Origin: Acidianus hospitalis
GTDB taxonomy: Archaea > Thermoproteota > Thermoprotei_A > Sulfolobales > Sulfolobaceae
Length of the DNA stretch: 6,398 bases
Direction of reading: 5' to 3'
NCBI GenBank assembly: GCA_003086435.1
Contig: QEFD01000200.1
Location: forward strand, 1-6,398
Position 1 is the first letter of the stretch; the number at the start of each line of letters is the position of its first letter. The position numbers and the translations under genes were made by a program. Shown piece by piece: positions 1 to 6,398 of this stretch. Under the pieces are notes generated by a model, which saw only the letters and a list, made by a program, of their open reading frames with translations, was not told where the DNA came from and searched no databases.

Positions 1-101
1 CCTATGCCACTGGATAGATAACGAGCATGTGGTATTCAACTAATTTTTACCTTATTATTAGCCTTTATAATTTTTCTAAATCGAATTTTCATCTATTATT
101 A

Positions 102-207
102 CTAATTTATGTCCAATGTGTCCAACTTATTTTTATCCTATTGCCGTAAAAAGTTAGCAAGTTACAAATTAATAATAGAAAAAGTTAGACATATTAGACA
201 TAAATAG
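102..207. repeat. Imperfect inverted repeat with 26-27 nt arms
   Basis: The left arm (102-128) contains TGTCCAATGTGTCCAACTT at 110-128. The right arm (182-207) contains AAGTTAGACATATTAGACA at 182-200, which reads TGTCTAATATGTCTAACTT on the other strand. These cores match at 16 of 19 positions, and the match extends outward with one indel (CTAATTTA against CTATTTA). The arms are separated by 53 nt. Each arm also holds a tandem heptamer at 9-nt period (TGTCCAA at 110-116 and 119-125; TGTCTAA with TGTCTAA-like in the right arm). It could be a paired regulator-binding site, a replication-related iteron pair of the lost element, or a remnant of an insertion sequence end. No function can be assigned. 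Confidence 0.55.
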
Positions 208-406
208 TCTGTCTCATGATATCATTGCAGTGCTTTAGTTATAATTAAATGTAAAATTTTGAATTTATCTAGCGTCTTTCTCTTAATCAAACAGTGCTTT
301 TGAAGTTTCTATCCGCAGTTATTTCCATGAAATTCAGTTTTTTGTACAACTGTGGAATAGTAGTCACCTTCTTTCAATTCTATGCTTAGTATGATAATTA
401 ACAGTC

Positions 407-414
407 CTTAAATA
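407..414 (+). promoter_or_regulatory. Possible TATA box of the integrase fragment
   Basis: CTTAAATA lies with its centre about 36 nt before the ATG at 447, compatible with an archaeal promoter giving a short leader. The start is preceded by GGAAAAGGT, a weak purine-rich ribosome-binding stretch. Since the gene is broken, the promoter may be a relic. Confidence 0.35.
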
Positions 415-446
415 CTCTCATATGGCAAATATAAAGCGGAAAAGGT

Positions 447-714
<268 letters not shown>

Positions 715-737
715 GAGATATAATTAGTAAGCTGAAA

Positions 738-750
738 TATTTAAAACTTT
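738..750 (-). promoter_or_regulatory. tRNA-Glu promoter (BRE and TATA box)
   Basis: On the minus strand the sequence reads AAAG TTTTAAATA, a BRE-like purine stretch followed by a good archaeal TATA box. Its centre (about 742) is 28 bp upstream of the first tRNA base (714), so transcription would begin at or a few bases before the tRNA. Confidence 0.7.
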
Positions 751-867
751 CTTACTTGTGTCTGGGTTAAATTTTTGGTTATAGGATATAAACTTTATGT
801 CCACTCGAAGCGAATTATTAATCTAAGATAAGATATGTACTGATAATAACAAATTTAGACTAAGGGA

Positions 868-876
868 CTTTTATAC
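868..876 (+). promoter_or_regulatory. Probable promoter of the MFS transporter
   Basis: CTTTTATAC is centred about 31 nt before the ATG at 904, with AGGGAC directly upstream. It predicts a very short leader ending in GAAAAGGT before the ATG. The same AGGGAC plus TTTTATACA combination recurs at 2221-2239. Confidence 0.55.
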
Positions 877-903
877 AATCATAATAATAAATAGTGAAAA
901 GGT

Positions 904-1707
904 ATGCTGAAAGAAATTTACTATCTAATAAAGGATAGAACTTTGTTTTATTTTTCTTTATCCTCTGGTTTTTCAACTTTCGCATATTCATTATTAGTAT
1001 ACTATTTTCCTGTTATTATGAATTTATTTAATATTAGCACATTTATTATTGGAACAATATATAGTATAATAAATTTTTTATATGTGATCTTGAACATTCC
1101 TTTAGGTATTATAGTTGATAAAATAGGTAGTAAAAACGCTCTTGTCATCTCTGCGTTAATTGCTGTTCCTCTATTCCTTATAATGGGGTTGCATGATGTT
1201 TTATTATTTATAATTTCATTTCTAATTTTTGAATCAATAATTAGAATAATTAATTCGTTAGGTATTCACAAATTTATCCTTGATTATCAAAATGCAGGAA
1301 AGGCCTTTGGAGTATTCTCCCTTATAACTAGTATTTTAGCATCTATAGGAATTCTCACCGGTGGTTTTTTGTTGCAACATTTCGGTGTCTCGTCATCGTT
1401 ATTTATATTAGTTTCAATTTTATTTGGTATTAGTAGTCTGATAAGATTTCTTAAATTACCTAAAAGTAAAAATTCAACGTATAATTCAAATAAAATAATA
1501 CAATTAGGTTTTAAATATATTAAGGATAAAGGAATGCTATTATATATTTTAGTTTCTATGCTTAGTTCAGTATTAAATTTAGAGGCATTTTATGTGACTA
1601 TTTATTTTGTAAAATACTTATCAATATCTTTGATATTAATAGGTATAATGTACTCTTCGTATGCAATAATAATGGCTTTTTACCATTATTATTTTCAATT
1701 ATTTTGA
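904..1707 (+). CDS. Major facilitator superfamily transporter, N-terminal part (frameshifted)
   Basis: This 267-residue frame encodes a very hydrophobic protein with about seven to eight predicted membrane segments (roughly residues 13-40, 45-66, 78-95, 98-116, 136-157, 162-182, 211-232, 238-259). Between the second and third segments G68-I-I-V-D72-K-I-G75-S-K77 matches the MFS motif A (GxxxDxxGxR/K), typical of proton-driven efflux or uptake carriers; the substrate cannot be told. A full MFS carrier has 12 segments and about 390 residues. Here the frame derails after Phe259: the last eight residues (YHYYFQLF) are out-of-frame reading, while the -1 frame continues as LPLLFSII into the next fragment. 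Rejoined, the two parts give 388 residues, exactly a normal length. A short promoter-like region precedes ATG 904. Unless frameshifting or a sequencing error restores the frame, the protein is truncated and probably inactive. Confidence 0.85.
   Translation: MLKEIYYLIKDRTLFYFSLSSGFSTFAYSLLVYYFPVIMNLFNISTFIIGTIYSIINFLYVILNIPLGIIVDKIGSKNALVISALIAVPLFLIMGLHDVLLFIISFLIFESIIRIINSLGIHKFILDYQNAGKAFGVFSLITSILASIGILTGGFLLQHFGVSSSLFILVSILFGISSLIRFLKLPKSKNSTYNSNKIIQLGFKYIKDKGMLLYILVSMLSSVLNLEAFYVTIYFVKYLSISLILIGIMYSSYAIIMAFYHYYFQLF
1677..1681 (+). other. Frameshift point in a T5 run within the MFS gene
   Basis: The upstream frame reads GCT TTT TAC here; one additional T (a run of six) would give GCT TTT TTA CCA and carry the frame directly into the downstream part, reading MAFLPLLFSIILSNHSKF. 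A one-base deletion, a homopolymer sequencing error, or slippage of the P-site codon TTT back by one base (TTT to TTT) would all explain it. I see no classical two-codon slippery heptamer. Confidence 0.75.
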
Positions 1708-2069
1708 GTAATCATAGTAAATTTAAAAATTTAGCAATTATACTATCTTTCGAATCATTTATCTTTTTCTTAATTCCTCTACTGTACAATATTTACATTG
1801 TGTTTATGCTTTTTTATTTTTGGGCATTTCTTGTTGCTATGCAAAATATAATAAGCTTTAATATTGGTAAAAACGTAACTAGGTCAGAAATCCGTGGATC
1901 TCAAATCGCATTAATTAATACTTTTACTAATATATTTCAGATATTTTACAATATAGTTGTAGGTTTATTATTTGATGTAAACCCTCTATACTCTTTTTAT
2001 TTATCTGGTATTCTAGGAATTATATCGGTTAGTACTATAATATTATTTGTATTAATGTTTAAGGTATAG
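1704..2069 (+). CDS. Major facilitator superfamily transporter, C-terminal part (frameshifted)
   Basis: This 121-residue frame opens with a TTG that is probably not a true start: the same frame is open upstream to the T5 run at 1677 and reads LPLLFSII just before it, continuing the eighth membrane segment of the upstream frame. It carries about four membrane segments (residues about 10-27, 28-50, 69-91, 95-118), which supply segments 9-12 of an MFS carrier. A short basic cytoplasmic loop with GKNVTRSEIRG (residues 55-65) lies between segments 10 and 11, and a GLLFD turn follows. No ribosome-binding site or promoter of its own is seen, and it overlaps the upstream frame by 4 bases. It should be read as the second half of the gene beginning at 904. 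AT-rich pyrimidine stretches after 2085 might end transcription. Confidence 0.8.
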   Translation: MSNHSKFKNLAIILSFESFIFFLIPLLYNIYIVFMLFYFWAFLVAMQNIISFNIGKNVTRSEIRGSQIALINTFTNIFQIFYNIVVGLLFDVNPLYSFYLSGILGIISVSTIILFVLMFKV

Positions 2070-2155
2070 TATACATAAGATAAATCCACTCTATTTCATA
2101 TTTATTTTGAGTCATTTCAAAGAATCCGTCTGATAGTGTAGTAATATATCTCATC

Positions 2156-2311
2156 ATGATGTTACTCCTTTTATTGGTTACAAGAACTATACTTTATATC
2201 CGCATCAAACTATTTGGTTTAGGGACGTACTTTTATACATTTGTCCCCCCGGAATTGGAAGGCGTTGGTACTGTAATTGAACTGTTTTATTGCCAGGAAA
2301 GTATGAGCTAG
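2156..2311 (+). pseudogene. Possible N-terminal part of a secreted protein, split by frameshift
   Basis: A 51-codon frame from ATG 2156 begins MMLLLLLVTRTILYIRIKLF, a hydrophobic stretch that could be a signal peptide or membrane anchor, then GTYFYTFVPPELEGVGTVIE before stopping at 2309-2311. The next frame (2290-2649) lacks a good start. One additional A near 2279-2281 would join the two as VGTVIETVLLPGKYELVV, which reads naturally as an extracellular beta-rich protein. I infer one gene of about 163 residues that lost a base. Against this, a good TATA-like box (2230-2239) lies inside the frame, so the frame could be chance. I recognise no family. Confidence 0.4.
2230..2239 (+). promoter_or_regulatory. 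TATA-like box, CTTTTATACA
   Basis: This matches the MFS promoter box (868-877), and both follow AGGGAC. Transcription would begin near 2260, about 30 nt before the TTG at 2290. If the frame 2156-2311 is truly coding, the box is accidental. Confidence 0.35.
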
Positions 2312-2649
2312 TAGTTTGTTCGTCCCTTAATGGTTCTAGTCCTTTAATTATAACAAAACAATTCAACGCTAAATATCCGATAGGTAATTATCTAATATAC
2401 CATGATGGAGTATTATACGTTGTCCTTCCTCAGAATGCTAGTGAAATAAAGATAGGTAACGCTACTGGATATTTGAAAGAAGTGTCCAATTACGTGTACG
2501 AAATTACTAACTCTCAACAAGTATTGCAAGAATGCAGTAATTTTAAATATATTTGCCCTGCATTTCCTATAAGAGTGACAGTTTTAATTGATAGTGAGAA
2601 TTATAGTGCCGAGGTTCTGGGAATTAAATATTTCCCATTAATGAGTTAG
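2290..2649 (+). CDS. Hypothetical protein, probably extracytoplasmic, likely a fragment
   Basis: This 119-residue frame has no family I recognise. It is rich in short beta-strand-like stretches (YELVVC, NYLIYHDGVLYVVLP, RVTVLIDS) and carries four N-glycosylation sequons (N14-G-S, N49-A-S, N57-A-T, N104-Y-S) plus three cysteines (10, 82, 89). Such density of sequons suits a Sulfolobales surface or secreted glycoprotein, which are heavily N-glycosylated. The start is doubtful: the only upstream choice is TTG 2290, without a ribosome-binding stretch; the frame is closed by a TGA at 2278, and there is no internal Met before residue 118. The missing signal peptide could be supplied by the overlapping frame 2156-2311, from which it seems separated by a one-base loss. 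It could also be a chance or decayed frame, but its composition looks like real protein. Confidence 0.5.
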   Translation: MPGKYELVVCSSLNGSSPLIITKQFNAKYPIGNYLIYHDGVLYVVLPQNASEIKIGNATGYLKEVSNYVYEITNSQQVLQECSNFKYICPAFPIRVTVLIDSENYSAEVLGIKYFPLMS

Positions 2650-2733
2650 TATTTCTACTTTATTCTTAAAATTTTCTTGGCGATATTTTACTTTTGCTTA
2701 TGTCTCCTTATTTATTATTTTTGCCTTCGATAC

Positions 2734-2961
2734 ATGCAGAAGTTAAGCATTAGTTTGTTAGATGCAATAGAAAGGGTTAGGAAATTAAAAGAAAACCACG
2801 AAGTTTTTCCTTTTATTGCGGGCAAAGTTGTGTCTTTCATGATTAAGTCTCCCTCTGGCCTAGAGGAAATAACGTTTGTTGAAAGAGGTGAAGAAGGAGT
2901 CGATGTTTTTTATACATCAGAGAAAGTATTTAAGGAGGTTATGGGCGAAAACAACCAGTAA
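2734..2961 (+). CDS. Small conserved-looking hypothetical protein (75 aa)
   Basis: From ATG 2734 the frame gives a 75-residue soluble protein: an amphipathic N-terminal helix (LLDAIERVRKLKE), a strand-rich middle (FIAGKVVSFMIKS, LEEITFVER), and a charged end with VDVFYTSEKVFKEV. I recognise no domain. The frame is open back to a TTG at 2677, which would add 19 hydrophobic residues (AIFYFCLCLLIYYFC), but that stretch is AT-rich and contains a TATA-like TTATTTAT (2708-2715) centred 23 nt before 2734, so I prefer a leaderless start at the ATG. A pyrimidine-rich stretch (CCCTTTTTTACTTCTG) follows the stop and may serve both as terminator and as the promoter of the next gene, 32 nt downstream. A role linked to the CBS protein is possible from position only. 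Confidence 0.65.
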   Translation: MQKLSISLLDAIERVRKLKENHEVFPFIAGKVVSFMIKSPSGLEEITFVERGEEGVDVFYTSEKVFKEVMGENNQ

Positions 2962-2993
2962 CCCTTTTTTACTTCTGTTCGGGAATTTAATAG

Positions 2994-3383
2994 ATGTCAA
3001 TCAAAGAATTAATTACCAGACCCCCTGTTACTATTTCTTCTTCTGCTTCTCTTAAGGATTGTGCAAAGCTAATGAGGAAAGAAAACGTAGGTTCTTTACT
3101 AGTTGTTGATGGAGATACTCCTAAGGGAATAATAACAGAGAGAGATATAATACAAGCAATAGCTGACGATTATCCTTTAGAAACTCCAGCAAGTAAGGTT
3201 ATGTCGACTAATCTAATTACTGCAGATGCAAGCACTGAAGTGGGAGATGCTGCTCTTTTGATGACTAATCATAAAATAAGGCATTTAGTAGTTACTGAAG
3301 GCGGAAAAATAATTGGCGTAATATCTTTAAGGGACGTTGCTCGTTCTCTGGGCTTAATAACCACTGACGCAAGCTTTTGGTGA
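2994..3383 (+). CDS. Stand-alone two-CBS-domain protein
   Basis: The 129-residue protein consists of two CBS domains and nothing else: the first spans about residues 5-60 and ends in [12 protein letters not shown], the second about 67-122 and ends in [12 protein letters not shown]. The G-(I/V)-I-(T/S)-x-R-D signature in each is where CBS pairs bind the ribose or phosphates of adenine nucleotides. A CBS pair forms one Bateman module and usually works as an energy or cofactor sensor, dimerising and acting on partner proteins. The partner is unknown here. The gene is on the plus strand, 32 nt after the small hypothetical protein, and a T-rich box (2964-2975) about 25 nt before the ATG suggests a leaderless start of its own. 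Its TGA directly abuts the stop of the convergent dehydrogenase. Many such small CBS proteins occur in Sulfolobales. Confidence 0.93.
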   Translation: MSIKELITRPPVTISSSASLKDCAKLMRKENVGSLLVVDGDTPKGIITERDIIQAIADDYPLETPASKVMSTNLITADASTEVGDAALLMTNHKIRHLVVTEGGKIIGVISLRDVARSLGLITTDASFW

Positions 3384-4472
<1,089 letters not shown>

Positions 4473-4491
4473 GGTATAAATTATTTAATGG

Positions 4492-4503
4492 AATTTAAAC
4501 CTT
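4492..4503 (-). promoter_or_regulatory. Leaderless promoter of the alcohol dehydrogenase
   Basis: On the minus strand AAGG followed by TTTAAATT (4499-4492) forms a BRE/TATA pair centred about 24 nt upstream of the ATG (4472-4470), the spacing at which transcription begins at the start codon itself. It abuts the opposing TATA box of the 3-hydroxyacyl-CoA dehydrogenase. Confidence 0.6.
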
Positions 4504-4508
4504 ATAAA
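4501..4508 (+). promoter_or_regulatory. Leaderless promoter of the 3-hydroxyacyl-CoA dehydrogenase
   Basis: CTTATAAA is centred 26 nt before the ATG at 4531, the usual spacing of a leaderless archaeal gene. Its upstream BRE position overlaps the TATA box of the divergent alcohol dehydrogenase gene. Confidence 0.7.
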
Positions 4509-4530
4509 CTTCTCTGTTATTAGTAAAGTC

Positions 4531-5697
4531 ATGAAATTTGCTGTAGTTGGATCTGGAACTATGGGTCATGGAATAGCTGAAGTTTTGGCAATATATGGGC
4601 ACCAAGTTAAATTAATTGATATTTCTTGGGATATATTAAATAGAGCTAAGCAAAGAATGGAGGAGTCTTTAAGAAAATTTTATGAGAAAGGTACTGTTAA
4701 GGAGGATCCATCAGTAATCCTTTCCAGAATTGAAATGTCGACTTCTTATGACGTAGCAAAGGATATAGATTTTGCTATTGAAGCTGTTCCAGAAATCCTA
4801 GACTTAAAGAGGAAAGTTTTTCAAAGTTTGGACGAAATAGCTCCTAAGGAAGCAATACTTGCTACTAATACTAGCTCAATACCGATTTCTGAGATTGCAG
4901 AATTCACTTCAAGAAAAGATAAGGTTATAGGAATGCACTTTTTTAATCCTCCTCAAATAATGAAATTAGTTGAAGTCATTCCGTCTAAATATACTTCAGA
5001 GGATACTGCAAACAAAACTGTAGAGTTGGCAAGAAGCTTGGGAAAAGTTCCCGTAAAGCTTAGGATAGAAGTTCCTGGCTTTATAGGTAATAGAATATTC
5101 CTTAGACTTATGCAGGAAGCTTGTAGAGAAGTTGAAAGCGGAGAAGCTAGTATAGAAGAAGTAGATAGTTGCGCTAGGAATAAAATAGGTCTTCCCATGG
5201 GTATCTTTGAGCTTTCAGATTACGTTGGGCTTGATATAGATGTAGATCTTTGGGAAAACATAGTAAAAAGAGGTACTTCTGATGTGCCGTGTAAATTATT
5301 TAAGGAAAAAGTTGCGAGAAAAGAGCTAGGAGTCAAGTCTGGTAAGGGATTTTACGAGTATCCTGGTAATAAATATTTAAAGGTAAAGTTACCTGCCACA
5401 TCAAAAGTGGATCCAGCTAGATTACTCTCTCTAGCAGTTAATGAAGCGGCTTGGCTTGTTGAAAATAATATAGTTAAGCCTAGCGAAGTTGATGACGTAA
5501 TGAAGTATGGATATAATTTCCCTAAAGGTTTATTAGAAATTGCAGACGAATTAGGTATTGATAACATCCTAAGAAATTTGGAGGATATATATAACAAGGG
5601 TTATTCCGCATATAAACCTCAAGATTTGCTAGTTAAGATGGTTAAAGAAGGTAAGGTAGGTAAAAAATCTGGAGAAGGATTCTACAAATATGCTTAA
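4531..5697 (+). CDS. 3-hydroxyacyl-CoA dehydrogenase (probable 3-hydroxybutyryl-CoA dehydrogenase)
   Basis: The 388-residue protein oxidises (S)-3-hydroxyacyl-CoA to 3-oxoacyl-CoA with NAD+. It begins with a Rossmann fold, G7-S-G-T-M-G12, with D30 after the second strand favouring NAD(H). The catalytic core follows: ATNTSS (111-116) with the active-site serine, H136 in GMHFFNP, E148 in KLVEVI, and N187 in PGFIGNR. Two C-terminal 3HCDH domains follow, about 182-277 and 294-388, each ending in the same signature (KSGKGFYEY and KSGEGFYKY). Stand-alone bacterial enzymes have about 280 residues and only one such domain, while archaeal fusions of about 650 add a crotonase domain that is absent here. 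With the divergent reductase and the downstream ligase it fits the (S)-3-hydroxybutyryl-CoA step of the 4-hydroxybutyrate branch, or fatty acid beta-oxidation. Its start is fixed by the leaderless promoter. Confidence 0.95.
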   Translation: MKFAVVGSGTMGHGIAEVLAIYGHQVKLIDISWDILNRAKQRMEESLRKFYEKGTVKEDPSVILSRIEMSTSYDVAKDIDFAIEAVPEILDLKRKVFQSLDEIAPKEAILATNTSSIPISEIAEFTSRKDKVIGMHFFNPPQIMKLVEVIPSKYTSEDTANKTVELARSLGKVPVKLRIEVPGFIGNRIFLRLMQEACREVESGEASIEEVDSCARNKIGLPMGIFELSDYVGLDIDVDLWENIVKRGTSDVPCKLFKEKVARKELGVKSGKGFYEYPGNKYLKVKLPATSKVDPARLLSLAVNEAAWLVENNIVKPSEVDDVMKYGYNFPKGLLEIADELGIDNILRNLEDIYNKGYSAYKPQDLLVKMVKEGKVGKKSGEGFYKYA

Positions 5698-5699
5698 AT

Positions 5700-5709
5700 T
5701 TTTTAAATA
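5700..5709 (+). promoter_or_regulatory. TATA box of the AMP-forming ligase
   Basis: TTTTTAAATA begins three bases after the dehydrogenase stop and is centred about 25 nt before ATG 5729, so the ligase probably has its own leaderless promoter rather than depending only on read-through. The T-run could also help end the upstream transcript. Confidence 0.6.
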
Positions 5710-5728
5710 GTATAAGTAGATGAGAGAA

Positions 5729-6398
<670 letters not shown>

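Larger units (their letters stand above)
1..446. other. AT-rich stretch without a convincing gene, probable interior of a decayed integrated element
   Basis: I find no open reading frame here that I can support on either strand. The stretch is AT-rich and contains an imperfect inverted repeat (102-128 with 182-207), a perfect 10-bp palindrome ATGATATCAT at 216-225, and the nonamer CAGTGCTTT twice (228-236 and 292-300). Because the integrase fragment that follows points towards the tRNA 3' end, this side of the tRNA is where the integrated element should lie, so the stretch is probably degraded element DNA. That placement is inferred from how SSV-type elements integrate; the sequence itself shows no element gene other than the integrase fragment. 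Confidence 0.5.

Noticed and set aside
1..116. Short hydrophobic plus-strand frames at the window edge
   Set aside because: AT-rich DNA gives such hydrophobic reading by chance; they are interrupted by stops and show no motif.
290..375. Short minus-strand frame ending in LYKKLNFMEITADRNF
   Set aside because: About 28 codons, without a start or a recognisable family; possibly a gene relic, but not supportable.
2677..2733. Hydrophobic N-terminal extension (from TTG 2677) of the small hypothetical protein
   Set aside because: It begins with TTG without a ribosome-binding stretch, is AT-rich, and covers a likely promoter; ATG 2734 gives a sensible soluble protein.
2932..2961. Strong Shine-Dalgarno-like AAGGAGGTT followed by ATG 2941
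   Set aside because: It lies at the end of the small hypothetical gene in the same frame and would start only a six-residue peptide; the bases encode Lys-Glu-Val-Met there.
4953..5597. Two minus-strand open frames (4953-5198 and 5352-5597) opposite the 3-hydroxyacyl-CoA dehydrogenase
   Set aside because: They are antisense shadows of a gene whose catalytic motifs are all intact.

Overview
The window looks like chromosome from an AT-rich thermoacidophilic archaeon of the order Sulfolobales (Sulfolobus/Acidianus/Metallosphaera group). The evidence is a tRNA-Glu(TTC) interrupted by a short non-canonical intron, archaeal BRE/TATA promoters about 24-26 nt before start codons (leaderless genes), an SSV-type integrase remnant abutting the 3' end of the tRNA, and a dehydrogenase/ligase group that I recognise from memory as the neighbourhood of succinate semialdehyde reductase in Metallosphaera. 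The species cannot be fixed from the sequence alone.

Left part (1-714): about 450 bases without a convincing gene, holding an imperfect long inverted repeat. An N-terminal integrase fragment (447 onward) follows, carrying an in-frame stop and a lost frame, and runs towards the 3' half of the tRNA-Glu gene on the minus strand. This is what an SSV-type element leaves at its attachment site: the element, or what is left of it, should lie to the left of the tRNA, mostly outside the window.

Middle part (715-2650): a major facilitator transporter split by a one-base frameshift in a run of five T (halves 904-1707 and 1704-2069), then a probable secreted, glycosylation-site-rich protein that also looks split between two frames (2156-2311 and 2290-2649). 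With the broken integrase this makes three damaged genes in a row beside the integration site, so I read it as a decaying accessory zone, unless the frameshifts are sequencing errors.

Right part (2650-6398): intact genes. A 75-residue hypothetical protein and a stand-alone two-CBS-domain protein face a zinc alcohol dehydrogenase on the minus strand; the CBS and dehydrogenase stop codons touch with no base between them. The dehydrogenase shares a 58-bp divergent promoter region with a 388-residue 3-hydroxyacyl-CoA dehydrogenase, followed by a phenylacetate-CoA-ligase-like AMP-forming ligase cut off by the window end. The three enzymes fit reduction of succinate semialdehyde to 4-hydroxybutyrate, CoA activation of a carboxylic acid, and oxidation of (S)-3-hydroxybutyryl-CoA. 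These are steps of the second half of the 3-hydroxypropionate/4-hydroxybutyrate carbon fixation cycle of Sulfolobales. That assignment is inference from family, residues and gene order.

I see no wholly new system. The most informative observations are the D-loop intron with a recognisable bulge-helix-bulge fold in a tRNA that also serves as an integration site, the run of broken genes beside it, and the compact back-to-back leaderless promoters of the carbon-cycle pair.
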